Below are positions 52,138-61,057 of a DNA stretch of 64,000 nucleotides, in pieces. The notes beneath the pieces are model-generated. The model was not told where the DNA came from and searched no databases. It was given only the letters and a program-made list of their open reading frames with translations. The stretch covers positions 1,541,001 to 1,605,000 of the forward strand of contig NZ_CP113783.1 of NCBI RefSeq assembly GCF_029542205.1, written 5' to 3'. Position 1 is the first letter of the stretch. Every line of letters starts with the position of its first letter. A program made the translations under genes and the position numbers. This stretch comes from Pseudoxanthomonas sp. SE1. GTDB taxonomy: Bacteria; Pseudomonadota; Gammaproteobacteria; Xanthomonadales; Xanthomonadaceae.

Positions 52138-53481
52138 GTGGCACGTACCCGCTCCCCCCGCATCGACAAGACCCCCTTCGAAGCCACCATCACCGACCTG
52201 ACCCACGACGGACGGGGCGTCGCCCGCCGCGACGGCAAGGCCGTATTCGTCTCCGGTGCATTGCCGGGCGAGCGGGTGATGGCCGAACAGACCGCGAAGA
52301 ACCGCCATTTCGACGAAGCGAAAGCACTCGATGTGCTGGAAGCGTCGCCCGACCGCGTCACCCCGCGCTGTCCGCATTTCGGTACCTGCGGCGGCTGCGT
52401 GCTGCAGCACCTGGACGAGGCCCGGCAGATCGAAGCCAAGCAGCGCGTGCTGCTGGAGAATCTGGAGCGCATCGGCCACGTCACGCCGCGGACCGTGCTG
52501 CCCCCGCTGACCGGTGCCGCCTGGGGTTACCGCCGCAAGGGCCGCTTCTCCGTGCGCCGGGTCAACAAGAAGGACAAGACGCTGGTGGGGTTCCGCGAAC
52601 AGGATCCGCGCTTCGTCGCCGACCTGTCCGAGTGCCACACCGTCATCCCGGAGATCGGCACGAAGATCACCGCCCTGGCAGAGCTGGTCGAAAGCCTCGA
52701 CGCGCGCGAGCACATCCCGCAGATCGAGTTCATCGCGGGCGACGCCAGTGCGGACTTCAGTGGCATCGCGCTGGTGTTCCGTCACCTGTTGCCGCTGAGC
52801 GAAGGCGATCGCGTGAAGCTGGCCGCGTTCGGCCAGGCCACCCGTTTCGCCATCTTCCTGCAGCCGGGTGGACTGGAGAGCGTGCATGCCTTGTGGCCGG
52901 AGGCGCCGCAGCTGGCGTTCGCACTGGCGCCGTGGGATGTATCGCTGGCTTTCCGCCCGCTGGACTTCATCCAGGTGAACGCGGCGCTCAACGAGAAGAT
53001 GATCGCGCGGACGTTCGAACTGCTCGACCCGCAGCCGCAGGACCGTGTGCTCGACCTGTTCTGCGGGCTGGGCAACTTCACGCTGCCGATGGCGCGCCTG
53101 GTTGGCGAGGTCGTGGGCGTGGAAGGCGAGGCGGGTCTGGTGGTGCGTGCGCGCGACAACGCTGCCCGCAATGGGCTGGACAACGCGCATTTCCACGCCG
53201 CTGACCTCACCCAGGACCAGCGCGGCACGCCGTGGATGCGGCAGGGCTTCGACAAGCTGCTGCTCGATCCGCCGCGCTCCGGTGCCATCGAAGTGCTGCA
53301 GCAGTTGCCGCTCAAGCAGTTCGACCGCATCGTCTACGTCAGCTGCCATCCCGGCTCGCTGGCGCGCGACGCGGGTTACCTGGTCAACGAGCAGGGCTAC
53401 ACGTTGGCGTCGGCCGGTGTGATGGACATGTTCCCGCATACGGCACATGTGGAATCCATCGCCCTGTTCGAACGGCATTGA
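52138..53481 (+). CDS. rlmD: 23S rRNA (uracil(1939)-C(5))-methyltransferase RlmD
   Basis: 447 residues from a GTG at 52138. The TRAM domain (~12-65) is followed by an iron-sulfur cluster site C78, C84, C87 (CPHFGTCGGC) and C166. The SAM-binding domain has VLDLFCGLGNFTLP. The catalytic cysteine is in YVSCHPGSL (near residue 402). It methylates U1939 of 23S rRNA. All family hallmarks are present. Confidence 0.95.
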   Translation: MARTRSPRIDKTPFEATITDLTHDGRGVARRDGKAVFVSGALPGERVMAEQTAKNRHFDEAKALDVLEASPDRVTPRCPHFGTCGGCVLQHLDEARQIEAKQRVLLENLERIGHVTPRTVLPPLTGAAWGYRRKGRFSVRRVNKKDKTLVGFREQDPRFVADLSECHTVIPEIGTKITALAELVESLDAREHIPQIEFIAGDASADFSGIALVFRHLLPLSEGDRVKLAAFGQATRFAIFLQPGGLESVHALWPEAPQLAFALAPWDVSLAFRPLDFIQVNAALNEKMIARTFELLDPQPQDRVLDLFCGLGNFTLPMARLVGEVVGVEGEAGLVVRARDNAARNGLDNAHFHAADLTQDQRGTPWMRQGFDKLLLDPPRSGAIEVLQQLPLKQFDRIVYVSCHPGSLARDAGYLVNEQGYTLASAGVMDMFPHTAHVESIALFERH

Positions 53482-53488
53482 TCCGTGC

Positions 53489-53550
53489 AGGAGGGGCTTC
53501 AGCCCCGACTGCTGTTCCGATGGCCCGCGGTCGGGGCTGAAGCCCCTCCT
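53489..53550. repeat. Inverted repeat of the GGGGCTTCAGCCCC type
   Basis: Perfect 21-bp arms (53489-53509 and 53530-53550) around a 20-base loop, immediately after rlmD. Elements of this kind (GGAG-GGGCTTCAGCCCC-GAC) are dispersed between genes in Xanthomonadaceae. It could act as a transcription or mRNA-stability barrier. Confidence 0.8.
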
Positions 53551-53571
53551 ACAAAGCGCAGGACTCCCACG

Positions 53572-54090
53572 ATGGGCATAGAGATAGAGCGCAAATTCCT
53601 GGTCACCGGCGATGCATGGCGCGATGCCGCGCACGAGGTCGTGCCGATGGCGCAGGGCTACATCAACGACATGGGGGCAATGGACCGCGGCGAACAGAAG
53701 GCCTCGGTGCGTGTGCGCATCCAGGGCGAGGCCGCCTTCCTCAACCTGAAATCGCGCGAGCTGGGCGCCAGCCGGCAGGAATTCGACTACGCCATCCCGG
53801 TCGCCGACGCGCGCGCGCTGCTTGCGCTGTGCGTGGGTGGCGTGATCGACAAGCGCCGGCACTACGTGCGGCACGAAGGTCACCTGTGGGAAGTCGACGA
53901 GTTCGTGGGTGACAACGCAGGGCTGGTGGTCGCGGAAATCGAACTCGACCGTGCCGATGAAGACTTCGTGAAACCTGCCTGGGCCGGCAAGCAGGTCACC
54001 GACACCGCCCGCTATTACAATCTGGCGCTGGCGTCGCGTCCCTACGGGCAATGGTCCGACGACGAACGCGCCGCCACCGATATTCCCTGA
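53572..54090 (+). CDS. CYTH-domain protein (triphosphate tunnel enzyme)
   Basis: 172 residues from an ATG at 53572. The N-terminal E-x-E-x-K signature (IEIERKF) and the alternating charged strands (VRVRIQG, FLNLKSREL, DKRRHYVRH, WEVDEF) define the CYTH tunnel fold. Such proteins act on inorganic triphosphate or other triphosphorylated compounds with Mg2+. Single-domain form; no CHAD domain. It lies 10 bases upstream of nagZ. Confidence 0.88.
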   Translation: MGIEIERKFLVTGDAWRDAAHEVVPMAQGYINDMGAMDRGEQKASVRVRIQGEAAFLNLKSRELGASRQEFDYAIPVADARALLALCVGGVIDKRRHYVRHEGHLWEVDEFVGDNAGLVVAEIELDRADEDFVKPAWAGKQVTDTARYYNLALASRPYGQWSDDERAATDIP

Positions 54091-54100
54091 GGAACACCCC

Positions 54101-55108
54101 ATGCTCGTCATCGGCATCGCCGGCACCGAACTCACCACGCAGGAACGCGACTGGCTGCAGCACGACGCCGTCGCAGGCGTCATCCTGTTCACCCGCAACT
54201 TCGCCTCGCGCGCGCAGGTAGCGGAACTGTCGCAGGCCATCCGCGCCGCCGCGCCTCGCCCGCAGCTGGTCTGCGTGGACCAGGAAGGCGGCCGCGTGCA
54301 GCGCTTCCGCGATGGCTACAGCGATCTGCCGGCGCTGGAAGGCTTCGGCAAGCTCTATGCACGTGAGCCGCAGTTGGCCCTGCAGCGCGCCGAAGAGCAC
54401 GCATGGCTGATGGCCAGCGAGATCCTCGCCAGTGGCGTGGACCTGAGCTTTGCGCCCGTGGTGGACCTTGCGCGTGGCAACCGTGCCATCGGCAATCGCG
54501 CGTTCGACGCCGATCCGCAGATCGTGGCCGAGTTCACCCGCGCGTACATCCGCGGCATGCACGCGGCCGGCATGGCGGCCACGCTGAAGCATTTCCCCGG
54601 CCACGGCACGGTGCTGGAAGACACCCACTTCGACGACGCCGTCGATCCGCGCAGCCTGGACGTGCTGCGGGTGGAGGATCTGGTCCCGTTCGTCGCCGGC
54701 ATCGAGGCCAAGGCCGATGCGGTGATGATGGGGCACGTGAAGTATCCGGCGGTGGCACCGGAACCGGCGGGCTATTCGCCGTTCTGGATCCAGAAGATCC
54801 TGCGCGACGAGATGGGTTTCCGCGGCGTCGTGTTCTCGGACGACATCGGCATGGCCGCGGCGTTCTCGGCGGGGGGCGTGAAGCAGCGCATCCATGATCA
54901 CCTGGACGCGGGATGCGACGTGGTGCTGGTGTGTTCGCCCAAACTGGTGGACGAGTCGCTGAAGGCGGTGGAAGGCCGCACACTGAATACCGCCGCCGTG
55001 CTCGGGGTGCTGGGCCGTGGCGCACTGGGGTGGGACGGCCTGATCGCCGATGCACGCTATGGCGACACCCAGACGCGCGTGCTCGACAGTCTCACGGGAG
55101 TTGCATGA
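54101..55108 (+). CDS. nagZ: Beta-N-acetylhexosaminidase NagZ
   Basis: 335 residues, GH3 family. Contains CVDQEGGRVQR, KHFPGHG (catalytic His loop) and GVVFSDDIGM with the nucleophilic Asp. A cytoplasmic enzyme that removes GlcNAc from 1,6-anhydro-MurNAc peptides during peptidoglycan recycling. It overlaps hpt by ATGA. It could also serve the peptidoglycan-related catabolism suggested for the 15-27 kb region. Confidence 0.95.
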   Translation: MLVIGIAGTELTTQERDWLQHDAVAGVILFTRNFASRAQVAELSQAIRAAAPRPQLVCVDQEGGRVQRFRDGYSDLPALEGFGKLYAREPQLALQRAEEHAWLMASEILASGVDLSFAPVVDLARGNRAIGNRAFDADPQIVAEFTRAYIRGMHAAGMAATLKHFPGHGTVLEDTHFDDAVDPRSLDVLRVEDLVPFVAGIEAKADAVMMGHVKYPAVAPEPAGYSPFWIQKILRDEMGFRGVVFSDDIGMAAAFSAGGVKQRIHDHLDAGCDVVLVCSPKLVDESLKAVEGRTLNTAAVLGVLGRGALGWDGLIADARYGDTQTRVLDSLTGVA

Positions 55109-55677
55109 TGGAATCGCTGGGCAATCCGAAGCCGAAGCTGGCCGACGCGCTGGCCAATGCCGACCTGCTGGTCGACCGCGCGACGATAGACCGTGCCATC
55201 ACCACGATGGCCGCGCCGATCGCGCGCGACTATGCCGGCGAAGTGCCGGTCTACCTGACCATCATGCACGGTGCGCTTCCCTTCGCCGGGCAGCTGTCGC
55301 TGGAACTGGGCGCGCTGGGATTGGACCTGGAGTTCGACTACCTGCACGCCACCCGCTATCGCGGCGAGACCACGGGCGGGGAGCTGGTGTGGAAGCACCG
55401 CCCCGCGACCGCGCTCTACGGTCGCCGTGTGCTGCTGGTGGACGACATCCTCGACGAAGGCCATACCTTGCTGGCGGTGAAGCAGTGGTGCCTGGAGCAG
55501 GGCGCCACCGACGTACGCATCGCCGCGCTGACCACCAAGCAGCATGATCGCTGCGTGCCGGGCATCTGCGCGGACTATGTGGGCCTGGAGGTCGCGGACC
55601 GCTACGTGTTCGGTTTCGGCATGGACTACCACGAGCAGGGCCGCAACCTGCCGGGCATCTACGCGCTGAAGGACTGA
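55105..55677 (+). CDS. hpt: Hypoxanthine-guanine phosphoribosyltransferase
   Basis: 190 residues; the ATG at 55105 overlaps the nagZ stop. The PRPP-binding motif VLLVDDILDEGHTL and the base-binding region YVFGFGMDYHEQGRNLPGI are typical. It salvages hypoxanthine/guanine. The pairing with a methylthioinosine phosphorylase gene makes sense, since that enzyme releases hypoxanthine, the substrate here. Confidence 0.93.
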   Translation: MMESLGNPKPKLADALANADLLVDRATIDRAITTMAAPIARDYAGEVPVYLTIMHGALPFAGQLSLELGALGLDLEFDYLHATRYRGETTGGELVWKHRPATALYGRRVLLVDDILDEGHTLLAVKQWCLEQGATDVRIAALTTKQHDRCVPGICADYVGLEVADRYVFGFGMDYHEQGRNLPGIYALKD

Positions 55678-55679
55678 CC

Positions 55680-56426
55680 ATGGCCGACATCGCGCTTGCC
55701 GTCATCGGCGGTACCGGCGTCTACAGGCTTGCCGACCTGCAGGACGTGGAGACGAAGGAGCTGCACACGCGCTTCGGCGCACCATCGGGTCCTGTCCGCA
55801 TCGGCACGCTGGACGGGCGTCGCGTGGCTTTCCTCGCCCGTCATGGCGAAGGCCATTCGGTGCCGCCGCATCGGGTCAACTACCGCGCCAACCTGCAGGT
55901 GCTGAAGGACCTGGGCGCCACCCGGGTGCTGGCGTTGAACACCGTCGGCGGCATCACCGATGCCTGCGGTCCGCGCGTGCTGGCTTGCCCGGACCAGTTG
56001 ATCGACTACACCTGGGGCCGGGTCTCGACGATCTGCGAGGAACCCGGCAGCGAAGTGCTGCACGTCGATTTCGGTGATCCGTACACGCATTTACTTCGCC
56101 AGCAGATCCTTTCCGCGGCCCGCGAGGCCGGTGTGGATCTGGTGGATGGCGGGTGCTATGGCGCCACGCAGGGACCGCGTCTGGAGACCCGTGCCGAAAT
56201 ACGCCGGATGCGCCGCGATGGCTGCGATCTGGTCGGCATGACCGGCATGCCCGAAGCCGGTCTGGCGCGGGAAATGGGCCTGGAATATGCCTGCCTGGCC
56301 ATCGTGGCCAACTGGGCGGCGGGCTGCGGCACAGACGAGGAAATCACGATGGAGGAGGTACTGGCGAACGTGGCCGCTGCCTCCGCCGGCATCCCGGCCC
56401 TGGTGGCCGCGTTGGCGCGAGGGTGA
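55680..56426 (+). CDS. mtnP: S-methyl-5'-thioinosine phosphorylase
   Basis: 248 residues of the MTAP/PNP-II family: [11 protein letters not shown], the phosphate-binding [21 protein letters not shown] and the [11 protein letters not shown] segment. In the MTAP alignment the methylthioadenosine phosphorylases have a D-x-D pair where this protein has NWAAGC ([14 protein letters not shown]). That fits 6-oxo-purine (methylthioinosine) specificity, as in Pseudomonas aeruginosa. It lies two bases after hpt; the two steps salvage purine from methylthioinosine. MtnP could still accept MTA. Confidence 0.88.
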   Translation: MADIALAVIGGTGVYRLADLQDVETKELHTRFGAPSGPVRIGTLDGRRVAFLARHGEGHSVPPHRVNYRANLQVLKDLGATRVLALNTVGGITDACGPRVLACPDQLIDYTWGRVSTICEEPGSEVLHVDFGDPYTHLLRQQILSAAREAGVDLVDGGCYGATQGPRLETRAEIRRMRRDGCDLVGMTGMPEAGLAREMGLEYACLAIVANWAAGCGTDEEITMEEVLANVAAASAGIPALVAALARG

Positions 56427-56455
56427 TTGTCAACGCGCGCCGGCCTTTGCATACT
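56427..56455 (+). promoter_or_regulatory. Candidate promoter of the cold-shock gene
   Basis: TTGTCA (56427-56432), 17 bases, then CATACT (56450-56455). This gives a leader of roughly 55 bases before the cspA-like start, shorter than the long cold-responsive leader of E. coli cspA. Confidence 0.5.
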
Positions 56456-56517
56456 CGGCGTGTGTGACGTCACCGCCACACATTCCACCCGCATCCAGAA
56501 AAGGAAATACAAGCGCT

Positions 56518-56724
56518 ATGCCGTACGGTACCGTGAAATGGTTCAACGATGCCAAGGGCTTCGGATTCATCGCGCCAGAAGATGGCAGCGCCGATGTCTT
56601 TGCGCACCACACCGCCATCAATAGCAAGGGCTTCCGCAGCCTGCAGGAAGGCCAGCGCGTCAGTTACGAGCTGACCCAGGGCCCGAAGGGTGCACAGGCG
56701 TCCAACATCACGCCGGCAGCCTGA
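56518..56724 (+). CDS. Cold-shock protein (CspA family)
   Basis: 68 residues. RNP-1 (KGFGFI) and RNP-2 (VFAHHTAI) motifs on an S1-like beta-barrel; binds single-stranded RNA/DNA. RNP-2 normally reads VFVHFSAI; the A-H-H form is a variant common in Xanthomonadaceae. The start at 56518 has AAGGA about 12 bases upstream. It is monocistronic, with its own promoter and a strong terminator. Confidence 0.95.
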   Translation: MPYGTVKWFNDAKGFGFIAPEDGSADVFAHHTAINSKGFRSLQEGQRVSYELTQGPKGAQASNITPAA

Positions 56725-56742
56725 TCCAAGACGATTTTCTTG

Positions 56743-56766
56743 AACCCCGCTCCGGCGGGGTTTTTT
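56743..56766 (+). terminator. Rho-independent terminator of the cold-shock gene
   Basis: Stem AACCCCGC / GCGGGGTT with the loop TCCG and a T-run (TTTTTTAA), 18 bases after the stop codon. Confidence 0.93.
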
Positions 56767-56819
56767 AACGCCTGCGTTCCGGCCCATCGTGCTTCGGCAG
56801 GAAAGAGACGCCGCATTCG

Positions 56820-58055
56820 ATGAACTCCCTGCATATCGCCATCGTCGGTTACGGCACCGCTGGCCAGGCCGCGGCACTGCTGCTGTCGCGTGACGGCCAC
56901 CGCGTGGAGGTCTTCGAGCAGGCGGAAACACTGGGGCCGGTCGGCGCGGGCTTCCTGCTGCAACCGACGGGACTGCAGGTGCTGTGGGAACTGGGCCTGT
57001 TGCCCGATGTGCTGGCGCATGGCCGGCGGGTCAATCGCCTGTATGGCGAAACGCCCTGCGGTCGCGCGGTGATGGACATGCGCTATGCCGGGCTGGACGC
57101 GCGCTTGTTCGGGCTGGGCATGCAGCGCGGAGCGTTGTTCACGCTGCTGGCGGAGGCATGGGCCGGGCAGGGCGAGATCCATCGTGGCCACGCCATCGAG
57201 GCCGTCAGCGACGATACGCGCCGCGTGCGCGACCAGCATGGTCGCTGGCATGGCCCGTTCGACCTGGTGGTGAGCGCCGACGGTGCGGCTTCGCGGCTTC
57301 GCGTGGCGACCGGAGCCGTGAAGCGCGAGGCCGTCTATCCGTGGGGTGCGTTGTGGCGACTGGTGCCGCAAGGCGATTGGCGCTGGAACGATGAACTGCG
57401 CCAGCGGTACGTGGCCGCGCGCAAGATGATCGGGCTGCTGCCGGTGGGCACGCGGCCCGGTGATGGAACGCCGAGGTTGAGCTTTTTCTGGAGTCTGCCC
57501 GTCAGCGACTTCGATGCCTGGCGCGCGCGCGGTCTGCCGGCATGGCGCGATGAAGTGGCACGCCTTTGGCCAGAGGCCGACGCCTGCCTGGCCGACACCG
57601 TGGACGCCGGCCAACTCGCGCGCGCCAGTTATCGCGACGTGACCCTGCGGCAGTGGTACAGGGACCGCCTCGTCGTGATCGGGGACGCCGCGCATGGCAT
57701 GAGTCCGCAGTTGGGCCAGGGCGTCAACATGGCACTGATGGATGCGATGGCCCTGCGTGACGCGCTGCGCGTGCAGGGCCATGTCCCGGCGGCGCTGGAG
57801 GCGTATCAGCGCGAACGCCGCGCGCATGTCGGCGTGTACCAGTTCTGGAGCCGCTGGCTGACCCCGATATTCCAGTCCGACCGCGATGTCATCGCGCATG
57901 CCCGCGATCTGGCCTTCCTCCCGATGGGCCGGCTGCCGGGTGGGCGCGGCCACATGCTGCGGGTGCTGAGCGGCACGCAGCACGGCTTCTTCCGCAAGCT
58001 GGAGCTGAAGCAGGCGTTCCTCGGGACACTTCGCGAGCTCGCCCGCACTGGCTAG
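56820..58055 (+). CDS. FAD-dependent monooxygenase (PHBH/UbiH-like)
   Basis: 411 residues. FAD-binding Rossmann motif G-Y-G-T-A-G near the N-terminus (IAIVGYGTAGQAA), the conserved DG motif (VVSADGAASRLR) and GDAAHGMSPQLGQGVNMALMDA for the ribityl part. It would hydroxylate an aromatic or related substrate using NAD(P)H and O2. The substrate is not apparent, and the neighbours (AidB-like dehydrogenase, L,D-transpeptidase) do not help. Cytoplasmic. Confidence 0.88.
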   Translation: MNSLHIAIVGYGTAGQAAALLLSRDGHRVEVFEQAETLGPVGAGFLLQPTGLQVLWELGLLPDVLAHGRRVNRLYGETPCGRAVMDMRYAGLDARLFGLGMQRGALFTLLAEAWAGQGEIHRGHAIEAVSDDTRRVRDQHGRWHGPFDLVVSADGAASRLRVATGAVKREAVYPWGALWRLVPQGDWRWNDELRQRYVAARKMIGLLPVGTRPGDGTPRLSFFWSLPVSDFDAWRARGLPAWRDEVARLWPEADACLADTVDAGQLARASYRDVTLRQWYRDRLVVIGDAAHGMSPQLGQGVNMALMDAMALRDALRVQGHVPAALEAYQRERRAHVGVYQFWSRWLTPIFQSDRDVIAHARDLAFLPMGRLPGGRGHMLRVLSGTQHGFFRKLELKQAFLGTLRELARTG

Positions 58056-58143
58056 GAGCATCGCAATCGGTGGCATGGCCCGCAGTGCATCCGCACGCCG
58101 CGCTGAATTGCGCGAGAATCCGGGCGTGCAACGGGAACCGACG

Positions 58144-59772
58144 ATGAGCGAACTCTTTCCGTTCGAAACGCATTCCGTGGAAAACCAGCCGCCACCGTTC
58201 GCGCCGCGCAACCTGTGGGCGGACGACATCGTGTTGCGCGAGTGCGTGATGCGTGAGGGCGCGGGAGCGTTCGCCCCACGGCTGGCGACCTATGGCGCGC
58301 TGGCGGGCGACACGCTCTACCGTCTTGGCTTCGACGCGAACCGGGACCGGCCGCGCCTGCGGACCCACGACCAGCACGGCCATCGCATCGACCTGGTGGA
58401 ATTCCACCCCGCCTATCACCAGTTGATGGAGGCGGCGAAGACGCACGGTGTCGCCGGCCTGTCGTGGCACGAGCCGTTGCCCGGCGCACACGTCGCGCGC
58501 GCTGCGTTGAGTTATCTGCATCACCAGGCGGAAGCGGGGACCAGTTGTCCGCTGACGATGACGCATGCGGCCGTCCCCGTCCTGCAGCGCGAGCCTGCGC
58601 TGCGCGAATGGGCGGCGAAGGCGGCCGCGCCCCATTACGATCCGCGCGACGTTCCCATCGACGGCAAGGCCGGCATCACGCTGGGCATGGGCATGACCGA
58701 AAAGCAGGGCGGTTCCGACGTGCGGGCGAACGCCACCATCGCCACGCCGGACGCCGATGGCACCTACACGCTGGCCGGGCACAAGTGGTTCTTCTCCGCA
58801 CCGATGTGCGATGGCTTCCTGGTGCTGGCACAGGCGCCGGGCGGGCTGACGTGCTTCCTGATGCCGCGCCGGCGGGAAGACGGTGCGAAGAACGCATTCA
58901 GGCTGATGCGGCTGAAGGACAAGCTGGGCGACTGGGCGAATGCGTCGAGCGAAGTCGAATTCACTGGCGCGCGGGCATGGCGTGTCGGCGACGAAGGGCG
59001 CGGTGTGGCCACCATCATCGAGATGGTGATGCTGACCCGGCTCGACTGCATGCTGGGGTCGGCGGCCGAGATGCGGATGGCGCTGGTGCAGGCATTGCAC
59101 CATGCGCGGCATCGCCGCACGTTCGGCAAGCCGCTGGTGGAACACGCCCTGATGCGCAACGTGCTGGCCGACCTCGCGCTGGAGTCGGAGGCGGCGACCG
59201 CCTTCGCGCTGCGGGTGGCGCGCGCGGTGGATGCGGCGCCGCGCGATCCACGCGAAGCCGCCTTCGCGCGCATTGCCACCGCTGCAGGAAAATACTGGGT
59301 CTGCAAGCGCGCGCCCGCGTTCGTCAACGAGGCGCAGGAGTGCCTGGGCGGTGCCGGCTACGTGGAGGAGTCGATCCTGCCGCGGCTGTATCGGCAAGCA
59401 CCACTGAATTCGATCTGGGAAGGCAGCGGCAACATCCAATGCCTCGACGTGCTGCGCGCCCTCGCGCGCGAACCCGAGGCCGTGCAGGCGGTGGCGGACG
59501 AACTGGCCGCCGCATCCGGACACGACGCGGCGTTCGATGCGTTTGTCGATCGCCTGCGTGTCGACCTGGCGGCCGCCCGCGAAGCCGGTGCGCGCCTGCT
59601 CGTCGAGCGGCTGGCGCTGGCGATGCAGGCCGCGGCGCTGCTGCGTGCAGACAGTCCGGCTGCGGCGCTGTTCATCCGCAGCCGACTGGGCGGGGAGCAT
59701 GGCCTTGCGCTCGGCACGCTGCCGGCGGAAGTGGACGCAGCTCCTTTGCTGGCACGGGCGTTGCCGGTATGA
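58144..59772 (+). CDS. aidB: AidB-like acyl-CoA dehydrogenase
   Basis: 542 residues from an ATG at 58144 (CGGGAA upstream). It aligns along its length with E. coli AidB (541 residues): HPAYHQLMEA, EAGTSCPLTMT, GMGMTEKQGGSDVRAN, GHKWFFSAP, LKDKLG, the C-terminal NEAQECLGGAGYVEES and NSIWEGSGNIQCLDVLR. It is an FAD-containing acyl-CoA dehydrogenase-fold protein; in E. coli it is induced by alkylating agents and binds DNA. Whether it dehydrogenates an acyl-CoA or has an AidB role cannot be decided here. It overlaps the next gene by ATGA. Confidence 0.88.
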   Translation: MSELFPFETHSVENQPPPFAPRNLWADDIVLRECVMREGAGAFAPRLATYGALAGDTLYRLGFDANRDRPRLRTHDQHGHRIDLVEFHPAYHQLMEAAKTHGVAGLSWHEPLPGAHVARAALSYLHHQAEAGTSCPLTMTHAAVPVLQREPALREWAAKAAAPHYDPRDVPIDGKAGITLGMGMTEKQGGSDVRANATIATPDADGTYTLAGHKWFFSAPMCDGFLVLAQAPGGLTCFLMPRRREDGAKNAFRLMRLKDKLGDWANASSEVEFTGARAWRVGDEGRGVATIIEMVMLTRLDCMLGSAAEMRMALVQALHHARHRRTFGKPLVEHALMRNVLADLALESEAATAFALRVARAVDAAPRDPREAAFARIATAAGKYWVCKRAPAFVNEAQECLGGAGYVEESILPRLYRQAPLNSIWEGSGNIQCLDVLRALAREPEAVQAVADELAAASGHDAAFDAFVDRLRVDLAAAREAGARLLVERLALAMQAAALLRADSPAAALFIRSRLGGEHGLALGTLPAEVDAAPLLARALPV

Positions 59773-60275
59773 AGGCTTTGCGCTGGATGATCGCGCTTCT
59801 GGCTGCGTTGGGTCCGTCGTCGCAGGCACGCGAACACGGGGATTGGCCGCCGCCCCTGTTGCCTGCCGCGGAGCAGGCTGACGCGATCGTTGTCCACAAG
59901 GCCCAGCGTCGCATGGCGCTGCTGCGCGATGGGCACACCATTGCCACGTATCGCATCGTGCTCGGGGGCGTGCCGGTGGGGCACAAGCGCGAGCAGGGCG
60001 ACCAGCGCACACCGGAAGGCGAGTACCGCATCACCTACCGCAACGGACGCAGCCGCTTCCACCTGTCGTTGCGCATTTCCTATCCGGATGCCGCCGACCG
60101 TCGACAGGCGCTTGCGCGTGGCGTCGATCCGGGCGGCGACATCATGATCCATGGCGCTACGCCGCCGGGCTCACGCGTGGACTGGACGGAGGGCTGCATC
60201 GCCGTGACAAACACGGAAATGGAAGCGATCTGGCAGCGCGTGCCGGTGGGCACGCCGATCCGCATCGAACCCTGA
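59769..60275 (+). CDS. L,D-transpeptidase family protein (YkuD fold)
   Basis: 168 residues; the ATG at 59769 overlaps the aidB stop. Signal peptide ~1-20 (ending SSQA). The YkuD domain (~38-166) has H128 (IMIHGATPPG) and catalytic C143 in TEGCIAV, where the usual S-x-GC is T-x-GC. It exchanges or forms 3-3 cross-links in peptidoglycan, or attaches proteins to it. Exported to the periplasm. Translationally coupled to the dehydrogenase. Confidence 0.9.
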   Translation: MKALRWMIALLAALGPSSQAREHGDWPPPLLPAAEQADAIVVHKAQRRMALLRDGHTIATYRIVLGGVPVGHKREQGDQRTPEGEYRITYRNGRSRFHLSLRISYPDAADRRQALARGVDPGGDIMIHGATPPGSRVDWTEGCIAVTNTEMEAIWQRVPVGTPIRIEP

Positions 60276-60294
60276 CGGGCGCGTCGCGGACAGG

Positions 60295-60957
60295 TCAGCG
60301 CTGGCCGCCGCCGCGCGAGGCCAGCGCACGCGAGCCGGTGATGATCATGCGGACCATCTCCGAAAGTTGTTCGATCAGTTCCTGGTCCTTCTCCGGCGGC
60401 AGATCCATCGCGGTGGCGCCCATCGCGAACACCAGCCGGGTGATGGCCTTGGATACCAGCGCCGGTTCGTACAGCGGAGCGTTGTCGCGCGTGGCCAGTC
60501 GTACCAGGTCCATGCACAGCTCTTCTTCGAAGAACTGCAGCTCGAGTTCCACTGCGTGCTTGAACGCGTCCGAACCGACGTTGCCTTCGCGCAGCAGCAC
60601 GTGCAGCAGCTTGTCGTCCGCGCGCAGTTGTTCGATGAAAGCTTCCACCGAGCCGCGCACCACGCTGCGGTCGCTGCTGTAGGCGCGATGGCGGGCCTCG
60701 CCGATGATCTTGCGCAGTGAGCGGCCGGCCAGATCGATCAGCGCCACGGCCAGTTCGTCCATGTCGCGGAACTGGCGATAGAAGCTGTTGGGGGCGATGC
60801 CGGCCTCGCGGGCCACTTCGCGCAGGCTCAGCGTGGACACGCTGCGATGCGGGCCCACCAGTTTCAGCGCGGCCGCCATCAGGTCTTCGCGCGAAATCGA
60901 CGCCTTGCGGCCAGGGCCGTTGTCGTCGTGGGGCAGCGGTTGCGGGTATGAAGTCAC
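60295..60957 (-). CDS. TetR-family fatty-acid regulator, DesT/FabR type
   Basis: 220 residues from a GTG at 60957 (MTSYPQPLPHDDNGPG...). A longer frame to 61029 would cross the operator. The N-terminal HTH (LSLREVAREAGIAPNSFYRQF) is the FabR/DesT signature. The C-terminal part senses acyl-CoA pools in this family. It is divergent from a ferredoxin reductase plus desaturase pair, the same order as desT-desC-desB of Pseudomonas aeruginosa, and should repress them when unsaturated acyl-CoA is plentiful. Confidence 0.9.
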   Translation of the reverse strand: MTSYPQPLPHDDNGPGRKASISREDLMAAALKLVGPHRSVSTLSLREVAREAGIAPNSFYRQFRDMDELAVALIDLAGRSLRKIIGEARHRAYSSDRSVVRGSVEAFIEQLRADDKLLHVLLREGNVGSDAFKHAVELELQFFEEELCMDLVRLATRDNAPLYEPALVSKAITRLVFAMGATAMDLPPEKDQELIEQLSEMVRMIITGSRALASRGGGQR

Positions 60958-61010
60958 GCGGGAAGGCCGGACGTGCGGAGTGATGAGGGCATCATAGCCT
61001 CGTAAATTAA

Positions 61011-61024
61011 TATACAACTGTATA
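61011..61024. promoter_or_regulatory. DesT/FabR-type operator TATACA-AC-TGTATA
   Basis: A perfect palindrome in the AT-rich divergent intergenic region, 34 bases before the reductase start. The core TACA-N2-TGTA matches the middle of the FabR box (GTACA-N2-TGTAC). It is well placed to control the reductase-desaturase operon and possibly the regulator itself. Confidence 0.6.
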
Positions 61025-61057
61025 CACACCCGTCCTTACATGGGTATAGTGGAGGCC

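Noticed and set aside
51778..54240. 820-residue antisense open frame over rlmD and the CYTH gene
   Set aside because: Shadow of rlmD in a high-GC genome; no recognisable motif or start signal.
57889..60012. 707-residue antisense frame over the monooxygenase/aidB region
   Set aside because: Composition typical of a shadow frame; aidB aligns along its full length on the other strand.
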